Assembly: GCA_951812665.1 (NCBI GenBank)
Contig: CATOST010000030.1
Location: 186,001-250,000 of the forward strand
Reading direction: 5' to 3'
DNA length: 64,000 nucleotides
DNA from: an uncultured Acidobacteriota bacterium
GTDB lineage: Bacteria; Acidobacteriota; UBA6911; RPQK01; JAJDTT01
Positions within the stretch are counted from its first letter, which is position 1; every line of letters starts with the position of its first letter. The notes beneath the pieces are model-generated. The model was not told where the DNA came from. It searched no databases and saw only the letters and a list, made by a program, of their open reading frames with translations. Positions 45,700 to 53,785 of this stretch are shown here, one piece after another. The translations under genes were made by a program, and so were the position numbers.

Positions 45700-48309
45700 C
45701 TAGTCAATATATACGAACTCGTTCAAATTGAATATGGTCAAACACAGTTGCGTCAAGGCCGCGGCCCGGGCCCGGCCGATCGACGCGAGCCCGGCCGGAA
45801 TCGCCACTTCATCCTTTGCCGCAGGCTCCTCCCCGGACAGAGCATCAAACAGGGCCAGTGCTTCCCGCTCTTCCTCGGCCGTGGGAGGACGGCTCAGGGC
45901 GATCCTCCACGCGTTCTCCACCCAGGCGGCAGGATCGTCCCCGTGCCCGGTTACCAGGCGCTCGGCCAGTTTTCGGGCCTGCTGCAGGCCGACCCTGTGG
46001 TTGAGAAACCAGAGGGCCTGTGGCGCCACCGTGGTCACCTGGCGGCGCGGGCAGCTCAACGAGGAGTCGGGCCGGTCGAAGGTCCGGAACATGGGAAAGG
46101 TGAAGCTTCTCCGGGACAGGATGTAGATTCCCCGGCGCGTGTGCTCGGCGGGGTCGGCAGAGACCGGCCAGAGGAAGGGGGCCGGCAACACGTCCAGCTC
46201 TTCTTCGGTCAACGGTGGAACCGCGGGGCGCCCGCCCATTTTCAGGTTCAGAGTCCCCGCCACCGAGTGCAGGGTGTCCCACATGACTTCCGCCTCCAGA
46301 CGGCGCCGGTTCATGCGCCAGAGTGCGCGGTTTTCCGGATCCAGTTCGCTGTTTCGCCGGTTGGAATAGCGGCTGGCCATCCGGTAGGTGCTGGAGGACA
46401 TGATCAAACGGTGCATCGACTTGATGTCCCAACCCCGCTCCACGAACTCCAGGGCCAGCCAATCCAGCAGTTCCGGATGAGTGGGAGGCTCCCCCTGGAC
46501 CCCGTAGTCGTTGGAGGTGCGGACGATTCCCTGCCCGAAGTGCCATTGCCATAGCCGGTTGACCATTACCCGAGCGGTGAGGGGATGATCGGGACGGCTG
46601 AGCCAGAGGGCCAGTTGCCTGCGTGTCCGTGGGATCGGGCTCTCGTAGGGTTCCGGCGCCCAACCGTCCCACTCCCCAAGGTAGTCGAATACGGAAGGGA
46701 CTCCGGGAGTCACCCGCTCCAGCCGGCGGCCCAGCTCCCCCCGGTCCAGGACGTGGACTTCGGGGATCAGCTCGACCTCCCGGTGACCGAGCACCGAAGC
46801 CTTGGGTACGTCGTAGAGACCGTCGAATTTCACCAGGTGCGAAGCGTCCGCTTCGGGCAGGAGCACGACCAGCTTTCCCATTTCCTCCAGGAGCCGCTTC
46901 TTCTCCTCCTTCTCTTCGGGAGTCATCCGATCTTCCCAATCCTTGTTCAGGGCTCTCAGCGCCTCGATCAAGGGTGCGGCGAGCTCCGCCTGTTGAGGAG
47001 TCTTCTTCTCGTCCGGAACCGCATGGGCCGAGACCACCTCGGGCGGGAACTCCGATTTGACGGCCGTAATCATCCGCTTCTTGATGCCGTCCAGGTACAG
47101 CTTGTAGGCCCTTCTGGCTTCGTCCACGGCGATCATCCGGGAATAGGTCTCGTTCCGGTGGAACCTGGACATCCGGGTCACCACCGGGACCTCCATGGCA
47201 TCGCTGGCGGCAAAGACGGCCTGCAGGCGGAAGTAGTCCCGCTGCGAGACGGGATCGAACTTGTGGTCGTGGCAACGGGCGCAGGCCAAGGTCAGCCCCA
47301 TGAAGACCGCGCCCGTGGTGTCGACCCAGTCGGTCATCCTCTCGTAGGCCAGCTTGGGGGCATCGAGCAGGGATTCGACGATCTCAGGACCGAAGGTGTA
47401 GAGGCCGGTGCCGATACGGGCCTCCAGATGCTCCAGCTTCTCCGGGGAGATGCCGTAGTAGTTGTCGTGGAGTTCCAGATCGTCGGGCCAGAGCTCGTCC
47501 CCGGCGATCTGCTCCTGCAGGAACCGGTCGTAGGGCTTGTTCTCGTTCAGCGACTTGATGACGTAGTCGCGATAACGCCAGGAGTTGGGAAAGTACTCGT
47601 CGGTCTCGTAGCCGCCGCTGTCAGCGTAGCGCACCAGGTCCAGCCAGTGCCTGGCCCAACGCTCGCCGTAGCGGGGCGAGGCCAGCAGGTCGCGGATGAG
47701 CTTATCGTAGGCGTTGGGGGAGGAGTCTTGCAGGAAGCGGTCGACTTGTTCGGGAGTGGGCGGCAGACCGGTGAGATCGAAAGCAGCTCTACGGATCAGG
47801 GTCCGCCTGTCCGCCTCCGGAGCCGTTTCCAAGTCCTGGCTCTCCAGCTTGTCCAGGATGAAGGCGTCGATGGGATTCCTCACCCGATCCTGGTTTCTGA
47901 CCGTGGGGACGGCCGGTCGGCGCGGTCTCCGGAGCGACCACCAAGTGGGCTCGGACGGGGCGGCGGTTGCGGCCGTGAGGTCCCAGGGAGCTCCTCCGTC
48001 GATCCAGTCCCGTAAGGCGTCCAGGTCACTGGAGGGAAGCGGTGGCTTCCCCGGAGGCATCTTCAACTCCCCGGCATGAGAGGCCGCCAGGAAGAGGAGA
48101 CTCTCATCCGCTCTACCAGGGACCAGAGCGGGACCTTTACCGCCCCCCTCCAGCATCGTCTCTCGATGGCGCAGGTCCAAACCGGACATCCGCTGTTCCC
48201 CATGGCAGGAAACACAGTTGCGCTGCAGGACTCTCCGGGCGGATTCCTGGATTTGGGATGCCGATTCGACGAAGTTGAAGGACAACGCCAAGCAAAGGAT
48301 GACAATCAT
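45700..48309 (-). CDS. DUF1549/DUF1553 protein with N-terminal c-type cytochrome (PSCyt1-PSCyt2-PSD1)
   Basis: From the ATG at 48309 the protein has 869 residues with a signal peptide. The N-terminal cytochrome domain has the heme site CVSCH at about residues 35-39. Then DUF1549 (PIDAFILDKLESQDLETAPE, LTGLPPTPEQVDRFLQD, YGERWARHWLDLVRYADSGG) and DUF1553 (RRQLALWLSRPDHPLTARVM, VNRLWQWHFGQGIVRTSNDY). Also CARCHDHKFDP, a second possible heme or metal site. It pairs with the DUF1501 gene; both should be exported. Common in Planctomycetes, Verrucomicrobia and some Acidobacteriota. Confidence 0.9.
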   Translation of the reverse strand: MIVILCLALSFNFVESASQIQESARRVLQRNCVSCHGEQRMSGLDLRHRETMLEGGGKGPALVPGRADESLLFLAASHAGELKMPPGKPPLPSSDLDALRDWIDGGAPWDLTAATAAPSEPTWWSLRRPRRPAVPTVRNQDRVRNPIDAFILDKLESQDLETAPEADRRTLIRRAAFDLTGLPPTPEQVDRFLQDSSPNAYDKLIRDLLASPRYGERWARHWLDLVRYADSGGYETDEYFPNSWRYRDYVIKSLNENKPYDRFLQEQIAGDELWPDDLELHDNYYGISPEKLEHLEARIGTGLYTFGPEIVESLLDAPKLAYERMTDWVDTTGAVFMGLTLACARCHDHKFDPVSQRDYFRLQAVFAASDAMEVPVVTRMSRFHRNETYSRMIAVDEARRAYKLYLDGIKKRMITAVKSEFPPEVVSAHAVPDEKKTPQQAELAAPLIEALRALNKDWEDRMTPEEKEEKKRLLEEMGKLVVLLPEADASHLVKFDGLYDVPKASVLGHREVELIPEVHVLDRGELGRRLERVTPGVPSVFDYLGEWDGWAPEPYESPIPRTRRQLALWLSRPDHPLTARVMVNRLWQWHFGQGIVRTSNDYGVQGEPPTHPELLDWLALEFVERGWDIKSMHRLIMSSSTYRMASRYSNRRNSELDPENRALWRMNRRRLEAEVMWDTLHSVAGTLNLKMGGRPAVPPLTEEELDVLPAPFLWPVSADPAEHTRRGIYILSRRSFTFPMFRTFDRPDSSLSCPRRQVTTVAPQALWFLNHRVGLQQARKLAERLVTGHGDDPAAWVENAWRIALSRPPTAEEEREALALFDALSGEEPAAKDEVAIPAGLASIGRARAAALTQLCLTIFNLNEFVYID

Positions 48310-48444
48310 GCGTTTTCCTAAGTCAGCGTACCATCCACACCGACAGCCGGCGACGACCACGATGAGGTCCCGACCACCACAGACGGCCCCGCACCGAGTG
48401 TCTTTCGGACGCTGCCGCGTTGATTCCGTCCGCGTGGAAATGCA

Positions 48445-48702
48445 TCAGAGATACTTCCTGCCCGGCGCGTCCACCTTCTCGAACGCCTCAAGGGCGGAAT
48501 CCAACTCATCCGCTTCGGCCTGGGTCCAGGTCCCGATGAGGTGGTCCAGTGACGATCCCACCGTGCCTGCGCCTTCCGAGGTGGCCTTCCGGCCGGGTTT
48601 CTTGCGACGCAGCCGCAGTGCAGTCTGATCTAAAGACGTGCCCTCCCGTTTCGCCAGACGTTGAATCCTGTCCACCATGTCGTCGCCGAAACCTCTGACC
48701 AC
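48445..48702 (-). CDS. Orphan antitoxin-like protein
   Basis: An 85-residue protein with an RHH-like start (GDDMVDRIQRLAKREGTSLD) and an acidic tail ending GRKYL. Its stop overlaps an ATG (ATGA at 48443-48447) exactly as in the antitoxin-toxin pair at 50829, and the last bases (AAGTATCTCTGATGC) are the same. The reading frame from that ATG shows no PIN domain, so the toxin has been lost. Confidence 0.6.
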   Translation of the reverse strand: MVRGFGDDMVDRIQRLAKREGTSLDQTALRLRRKKPGRKATSEGAGTVGSSLDHLIGTWTQAEADELDSALEAFEKVDAPGRKYL

Positions 48703-48893
48703 GAGTTAATTGTAACGGGTCAAGCATCGAGTTTGAATCCCGTAGGGGCACACCTTGTGGGTGCCCTCTTCGGTCCGTACCAGCCGGACCAGGCCGACCG
48801 CCGGGACGTGGAGCGGGGGTCGGCGGCGGGCGGGCCGCCCGGGTGCCTGAAAACGTCGGTCTCGACGAGATTCATTGGCGGCACGGCGACCGG
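48703..48893. repeat. Intergenic with family C repeat segment
   Basis: 48742-48776 (GTAGGGGCACACCTTGTGGG and onward to CTTCGGTCC) is an inverted copy of 13506-13540. The rest of the gap shows nothing recognisable. Confidence 0.55.
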
Positions 48894-49241
48894 CTACGAA
48901 CATTTCAACAGACGCATCGCCTCCGAGACGCCGTGGTCGGGACGGGCGACGTCGAACGGCAGGCAGATCAACTTGAGACCGTCGAAAAACCGGTAAGTCA
49001 ATTCTTGCGTGAAGCGCCGAGACCGAGGATAGACCAGGGCCACCGTCTTGCAGCGATGGCGTTTTCCGTAGAAGTACATCTGGTACAGGTCCCCTTGATC
49101 CAGGTCGTGTCTTGCGTCGCCGTCCCGCGCGCCGGCGCGTTTCCATTTCGCGTCGAGGATGAACCTGACGCGGCCGTCCCCTTCACGGAGCGAAATATCC
49201 GGCTTCGTCTGGAATACGGACTTGCCGCCGATGCAGGCCAT
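48894..49241 (-). pseudogene. McrC-like fragment (C-terminal PD-(D/E)XK part)
   Basis: About 115 residues: GKSVFQTKPDISLREGDG, VRFILDAKWKRA, GDLYQMYFYGKRHRCKTVAL, VYPRSRRFTQELTYRFFDG and LICLPFDVARPDHGVSEAM. This is the nuclease end of McrC, the partner of the McrB GTPase in modification-dependent restriction. The N-terminal two thirds and mcrB are absent, so it is a remnant. Confidence 0.7.
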
Positions 49242-49254
49242 GGGTCTTTGATGA

Positions 49255-49542
49255 ATGGACAGCCCGGGTTGCCTTGATGATCCCAAGGCTCTCCTGGTCG
49301 CCGACACGAGCGTCATCATCAATCTGAACGCATCGCGGCGGTCTGAAGACATTCTCGACACCTTGCCAAACCGGATCGTGGTGGTCGAAGAAGTCCTGCA
49401 CGAACTCGAATTCGGACGACGCCAAGGATGGAGCGACGCGGACGCTCTTTTGGCCCTGGCCTCAGCCCTATCAGAATGCATAACCGCCACTCTCGATCGA
49501 CCTGTCACTTCCCCGCTGAATCCCTCCCCCGCCCTCCGGTGA
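49255..49542 (+). pseudogene. PIN-domain protein fragment (N-terminal half)
   Basis: LLVADTSVIINLNASRRSED, then VVEEVLHELEFGRRQGWSDA, is the start of a PIN-fold nuclease with the first acidic residues. After SDADALLALA the reading leaves the family pattern and runs into the 3' end of the next vapC (overlap 49505-49542). Likely truncated. Confidence 0.6.
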
Positions 49543-49912
49543 CGGCGCGGAGAACGCGATCGAAGGTCATGACCTTGCTCACACCGCGCCTGCGACAACT
49601 GGCCAGGTGACAGAGATCCCGGGCACCCAGCGCGGGATATTGCTCATGGAGTTGCCGGGCCAACGTGACATCTTCGTCCTCGAGCGGCCACACCTGCACC
49701 CGGGACCGCACCACCAATGCGATCGCGGCATCGAGCGCATCCAGTCTCGCAACCGGAAGATAAGCATGGATCAACTCCTGCAGGACCTCCGCCGACGTAC
49801 ACAGGGGTGTCCGATTCCCGTTGCACGTGAGGAAGAAATCCCGGGCTGCCGTCCGAAGTGGGTGCGGGCGTCCTACCGCGTACATGAAGATATTGGTGTC
49901 GACGAAGATCAT
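49505..49912 (-). CDS. VapC-type PIN toxin
   Basis: From the ATG at 49912 the protein has 135 residues. PIN motifs: MIFVDTNIFMYAVGRPHPLR, SAEVLQELIHAYLP, GARDLCHLASCRRRG and VMTFDRVL. These give the acidic residues of the RNase site. ATGA overlap with its antitoxin. Confidence 0.85.
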   Translation of the reverse strand: MIFVDTNIFMYAVGRPHPLRTAARDFFLTCNGNRTPLCTSAEVLQELIHAYLPVARLDALDAAIALVVRSRVQVWPLEDEDVTLARQLHEQYPALGARDLCHLASCRRRGVSKVMTFDRVLRAVTGGRGRDSAGK

Positions 49913-50184
49913 GTTCCGCTCGTACCGCCTCGCCGCGATTCGTTGATGACCTCCATGTGCTCCTCCCAGTCCGGCTCCACCTTGGGCCCTTCCAATGCGT
50001 CGCATTCACGGAAGAATCGTTGCAGGTCTTCTGCCGACTCGAAGGGGACGGTACGCTGCTTGTCCGCGAGCCGTTGGCGCGCGGCGGCTCTCAACCAGGC
50101 GCTCAACGACATGCCCTCCATTCGCGCCTGGTGGACGAAACGGTCGCGGTCTTCATCAGGTATCAGGAGTTGAACTCTGGCCAT
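49909..50184 (-). CDS. VapB-type antitoxin
   Basis: From the ATG at 50184 the protein has 91 residues: RVQLLIPDEDRDRFVHQARM, GMSLSAWLRAAARQRLADKQ, then an acidic tail. RHH type. Starts further upstream would run through the operator. Confidence 0.8.
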   Translation of the reverse strand: MARVQLLIPDEDRDRFVHQARMEGMSLSAWLRAAARQRLADKQRTVPFESAEDLQRFFRECDALEGPKVEPDWEEHMEVINESRRGGTSGT

Positions 50185-50211
50185 GGAATGAACCTGTAAT
50201 AGATATAGGTG

Positions 50212-50230
50212 TGTGTATTTATTATACACA
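50212..50230. promoter_or_regulatory. Inverted-repeat operator upstream of vapB
   Basis: TGTGTAT, five bases, ATACACA, 27 bp upstream of the antitoxin ATG, in an AT-rich stretch. Fits autorepression by the antitoxin. Confidence 0.55.
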
Positions 50231-50424
50231 TTTTGTTCCTGGGCGACAAGTGCTCGGCGAAGCCTCAATCGCGGACTGGTTTGTCCATAGTGAGTGGCGA
50301 CCCTCCCCCATAGAAGCGCAACGACAAACCCTCACTTCAATACGGACCCGGCCAATCTCGCAGCGCTATCCCTCGTATCGGCCGGATGTGCTGGCGTCGG
50401 CGTTGAGACAGGGTCTGGGGTTCG

Positions 50425-50829
50425 TCAGAACAACTCGCCGAGTGCGTCTCGAGGGCTGATCGCCGGGATCGGCGAGCGCCGATAGTCCTTCATGTTCCTC
50501 GTCACGATGTGCCGGGCTCCGCAGGCGTCCGCGGCGGCGACTTGCATGGCATTCTCAAAATCGGTCATCGGAAGCGCGGCCGCGTAACGAATCGCTTCAG
50601 TTCCAGTTTCTGCGACCTCTACGAAGCGGGTCAGTTCCAGGATGAAATCGCGCGCCGTTCTCTCCCCACGTGCGGGAGCCACCATATAGAAGAAGTTCGA
50701 CACCGAGTGCCATGCGATAAACGCTTTCCGGTAGCCATGCTCGAGCCTGTCGAGAATCTCCGAGGCCAAGTCCGAGTGGGGGCGCTTGTCCAGCGCGACG
50801 TCGATGATGACATCGGTGCCAAGAAGCAT
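50425..50829 (-). CDS. PIN-domain toxin
   Basis: A 134-residue protein: GTDVIIDVALDKRPHSDLAS, a middle SVSNFFYMVAP, TDFENAMQVAAADACGARHI and VTRNMKDYRRSPIPAISP, as in PIN_3 toxins. The start overlaps the antitoxin stop (ATGA). Confidence 0.85.
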   Translation of the reverse strand: MLLGTDVIIDVALDKRPHSDLASEILDRLEHGYRKAFIAWHSVSNFFYMVAPARGERTARDFILELTRFVEVAETGTEAIRYAAALPMTDFENAMQVAAADACGARHIVTRNMKDYRRSPIPAISPRDALGELF

Positions 50830-51050
50830 CAGAGATACTTTCCGGCTAGCTTGTCGTAGCGCAAATCGTCACGGTTTGCCGCCTGAAAACGACCCCGCCA
50901 CCGCGAGGAGAAGGAGGGTGCGTCCTTTCCTGCCATATCACGCAGAGATTGTTCGATGAGCGACGACAGCGACACCCGGCGAGACCGCGCGTAACGTTTG
51001 GCCCTGGGAATCAACTCGGCATCCACCGTGATCGTCAGTTTTTTCTTCAT
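50829..51050 (-). CDS. DUF6364/VapB-like antitoxin
   Basis: A 73-residue protein: KKKLTITVDAELIPRAKRYA, RSRRVSLSSLIEQSLRDMAG, then a toxin-binding tail ending LAGKYL. RHH type. Confidence 0.85.
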   Translation of the reverse strand: MKKKLTITVDAELIPRAKRYARSRRVSLSSLIEQSLRDMAGKDAPSFSSRWRGRFQAANRDDLRYDKLAGKYL

Positions 51051-51356
51051 CTCTGATCTTCGTCCTTCCCGGAAACAACTATACGTATGATATCCACTAG
51101 TATACGTATTCCACTCTTGGGTACAAAGTCTGGCGAATCCGCGCCTCGTCCAGTAGCTGGCAAGTGTGAGGCATACGGAGGCCGGGGTTTGACCAGTTAC
51201 TCTATATAACGAAGGTTTCGCAGGAAGGACGATCCAGGGCTCTTTTTCAAGGTAACCACCGTCAGATTCTCATCCGGCATCATTAGATGACTGTAGCGAC
51301 TTGGCAACTAAACCGTCGAGCCATATAATCCCTGTTATAATAATAGGGAGGTTCAG
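51051..51356. promoter_or_regulatory. TA intergenic region with operator repeats and an abrB 5' duplication
   Basis: TATACGTAT occurs twice (51080-51088, 51101-51109) upstream of the minus-strand antitoxin; each is nearly self-complementary, so this is a likely operator. At 51238-51282 a 45-bp copy of the first codons of the plus-strand abrB-like gene (51359-51403) is present, ending in a stop. A TATAATAATAG stretch just before 51350 is a likely -10 region. Confidence 0.65.
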
Positions 51357-51584
51357 ATGCTCTTTTTCAAGGTAACCACCGTCGGGTCCTCATCTGGCAT
51401 CATCCTGACCAAGGCAGCAATGGCTCAACTCAGGGTGAAAAAGGGGGACACGCTGTACCTCACCGAAGCACCGGACGGGGCCTGTCGAATTACGCCTTAC
51501 AACCCCGATTTCGCGCGCCAGATAAAACTGGCTGAAGAAATTATGCATGACGACCGCGAGGTGCTGCGGGCGCTGGCAAAGTGA
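51357..51584 (+). CDS. AbrB/MazE-type antitoxin
   Basis: A 75-residue protein with the swapped-hairpin pattern VTTVGSSSGIILTKAAMAQL and RVKKGDTLYLTEAPDG. The tail (ARQIKLAEEIMHDDREVLRA) should bind the toxin. Its stop overlaps the doc start (GTGA). Confidence 0.85.
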   Translation: MLFFKVTTVGSSSGIILTKAAMAQLRVKKGDTLYLTEAPDGACRITPYNPDFARQIKLAEEIMHDDREVLRALAK

Positions 51585-51988
51585 GCACCGGCGAGACTGC
51601 TGCGCCCGACAACTGGCGTTGGGTTGACTCAGATGTCGTCTTTGCCATCCATGACCGCCAACTCGCCGAGCACGGTGGGCTGGACGGCATCCGTGATCGA
51701 GGAGCCGTTGATTCCGCTCTGTCCCGCCCCATTAACCTCGCGCAGTACGGCAATCCTGATGCAGCTCAACTTGCAGCCGCTTATGCGTTTGGAATCGCCA
51801 AGAACCATGGTTTTTTCGACGGCAACAAGCGGACTGCCTGGGTGACCGCTCGCTTGTTTTTGGCTGATAACGGACTCCGTCTCGATTTCGATCCCGTGGA
51901 TGCGATTCAGACCATGCGGAATGTCGCCGGCGGACGTGTCGATGAGAAGACGCTGGCTGACTGGTTTCGATCTCGCATCATGAAATGA
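51581..51988 (+). CDS. doc: Doc-family toxin (Fic fold)
   Basis: A 135-residue protein with the Fic-type core AAAYAFGIAKNHGFFDGNKR and TAW after it, and the usual opening WRWVDSDVVFAIHDRQLAEH, then GGLDGIRDRGAVDSALSRP. Doc phosphorylates EF-Tu and stops translation. GTG start at 51581. The partner is AbrB-like rather than the classical Phd. Confidence 0.88.
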   Translation: MSTGETAAPDNWRWVDSDVVFAIHDRQLAEHGGLDGIRDRGAVDSALSRPINLAQYGNPDAAQLAAAYAFGIAKNHGFFDGNKRTAWVTARLFLADNGLRLDFDPVDAIQTMRNVAGGRVDEKTLADWFRSRIMK

Positions 51989-52157
51989 GCCAAGCGCAGC
52001 AAACCAAATTTGTTCGGCTCAGTCTTATGCCAAGAAGCGTCCGGGCGAAGCGAGTTCGAATGAAGATTTCGCCTGGGAACGTACGGGCCAGCAACTGGCC
52101 AAACCGGCAAAGATCAGATCAAGACTTCCACCGATTTTTGGTTTAGACTACGCGCCA
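51989..52157. other. Intergenic upstream of the N-methylglutamate operon
   Basis: About 170 bp. GGCCA-gcaac-TGGCC forms a small hairpin near 52088-52102. AT-rich sequence directly before the mgsA ATG. No clear promoter consensus. Confidence 0.4.
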
Positions 52158-53093
52158 ATGTGCGGCATCGTCGGGTACCTGAACCGTAGCGGCAGCGGGT
52201 CCGCCGCTCCCATCGGGTCGATCCTCCTGGGGATGCTCAAGAGCCTGGACTGCCGGGGACCCGACTCGGCCGGCGTCGCCATCTTCGGTCCGACCCGGAC
52301 GCCGAACCTCAAGCTGCGGATCAAGTTGAATGGCGCGAGCGACCTCCGCGACTCGGCGGACCGGGCGCGCGGCATCGTGTCTCGCCGGCTTCCCGTCCTG
52401 GAAGCGGACGTCGTCCACGAATACCTGCAACTCCTGGTGGGACCGGTGGAGGACGCCGAGTCCGTATTACCCCAACTGGAAACGGACCTGGAGGATTACG
52501 AACTAGTGAGTGGCGGCCGCCAGTTGGAGATCGTCAAACAGGTCGGGTCGCCGACCCATCTGGACTCCGGCTACGGGATCTCCCAACTGACCGGGACCCA
52601 CGGTATCGGCCACACCCGCCTCTCCACCGAGAGCCGGGTCGACCTGAGCCACTCTCAGCCCTTCGGAGTCCACGGGGTCGCCGACCTGGCCACGGTCCAC
52701 AACGGACACATCACCAACTACCACAAGCTGCGGGGCCGCTACGAACAGATGGGCGTCCGCTTCTTCACCGAGAACGACTCGGAGGTCATCGGCGTCTACC
52801 TGGCCCACCAGATGTCCCTGGGCCGGACCTTCCGGGAGGCGTTGGAGTCCTCGCTGGACAACTTCGACGGCTCCTTTTCCTATCTGGCCGCCTCCGGCAA
52901 CGAATTGGCCTACGCCAAGGACCGGTTCGGATTCAAGCCGCTGCTGGTGGCCGAGTCGGAGAACTGGGTCGCCATCGCCACCGAGGAGATCGCGCTGCGG
53001 TCCACGCTGACGGGGGATTTCGACGCTCTTGAGCCAGGGGTGAACCAAATCCGAATCTGGTCCCTGCCCCAGCCGGACGCGGAGACGGTGTGA
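52158..53093 (+). CDS. mgsA: N-methylglutamate synthase subunit A (class II glutamine amidotransferase)
   Basis: A 311-residue protein with the Ntn nucleophile Cys2 directly after Met (MCGIVGYLNRSG), then TGTHGIGHTRLSTESRVDLS, HNGHITNYHKLRGRYEQMG, TENDSEVIGVYLAHQMSLG and FSYLAASGNELAYAKDRFGF. It resembles the glutaminase domain of glutamate synthase as a separate subunit. With MgsB and MgsC it transfers the methylamino group of gamma-glutamylmethylamide to 2-oxoglutarate. First gene of the operon; it overlaps mgsB. Confidence 0.85.
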   Translation: MCGIVGYLNRSGSGSAAPIGSILLGMLKSLDCRGPDSAGVAIFGPTRTPNLKLRIKLNGASDLRDSADRARGIVSRRLPVLEADVVHEYLQLLVGPVEDAESVLPQLETDLEDYELVSGGRQLEIVKQVGSPTHLDSGYGISQLTGTHGIGHTRLSTESRVDLSHSQPFGVHGVADLATVHNGHITNYHKLRGRYEQMGVRFFTENDSEVIGVYLAHQMSLGRTFREALESSLDNFDGSFSYLAASGNELAYAKDRFGFKPLLVAESENWVAIATEEIALRSTLTGDFDALEPGVNQIRIWSLPQPDAETV

Positions 53094-53785
53094 TGGGAGC
53101 CGAGGTACAAGCCGGCAACCGGAGTTCCCGGGAGATCAACCAACAGATCAAGGATCTGATCGGGTCAGGGGAAAACCGGATCCGGGTCCTCGAGACCCAG
53201 GCCCAGCACAACTTGGCCGTGGGGATTCTTTCCAAGGTCTCCATCTCCTTCCAAGGCAGCGTGGGCTACTATTGCGGCGGCCTCATGGACGGACCCGACC
53301 TGGAGATCGTCGGCAGTGCGGGATGGGGCCTGGGGGAGTCCATGGCATCGGGCTCCATCCTGGTCCGGGGAAACGCCGGCAACGGGTGCGGAGCCTCCAT
53401 ACGCGGCGGCACGCTGGTGGTCCACGGCAGCACGGCAGCCCGGGCAGGCATCAGCATGAAGGGCGGGCTCCTCGTTATCGGCGGCAATTGCGGCTACATG
53501 ACCGGGTTCATGAGTCAGAAAGGAACGGTGATCGTCTGTGGGAACGCGGGCCCCGGCCTGGGCGACTCCATGTACGAAGGCCGGATCTTCGTCGGGGGCG
53601 AGATCCAGGAGCTGGGCAACGACGCCGTGGTCGAAGAACCGAACCAGGAGGACCGGGACTTCCTGACCCGGAACTTGGAGCCCCGGGGCCTCCCGGTACC
53701 CGCCTCCTTCAAGAAAGTCGTCGCCGGCCGGCGTCTCTGGAATTTCAGCCGCAAGGAGCGGGATCTCTGGAAGGAGGTCTTGTGA
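53093..53785 (+). CDS. mgsB: N-methylglutamate synthase subunit B (GltB C-terminal-like, GXGXG)
   Basis: A 230-residue beta-helix protein with the GXGXG repeats of the glutamate synthase C-terminal domain: GSAGWGLGESMASGSILVRG, NAGNGCGASIRGGTLVVHGS, TAARAGISMKGGLLVIGGNC and GNAGPGLGDSMYEGRIFVGG. Structural subunit. TGATG overlap with mgsA and GTGA overlap with mgsC. A GTG three bases earlier is an alternative start. Confidence 0.85.
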   Translation: MGAEVQAGNRSSREINQQIKDLIGSGENRIRVLETQAQHNLAVGILSKVSISFQGSVGYYCGGLMDGPDLEIVGSAGWGLGESMASGSILVRGNAGNGCGASIRGGTLVVHGSTAARAGISMKGGLLVIGGNCGYMTGFMSQKGTVIVCGNAGPGLGDSMYEGRIFVGGEIQELGNDAVVEEPNQEDRDFLTRNLEPRGLPVPASFKKVVAGRRLWNFSRKERDLWKEVL

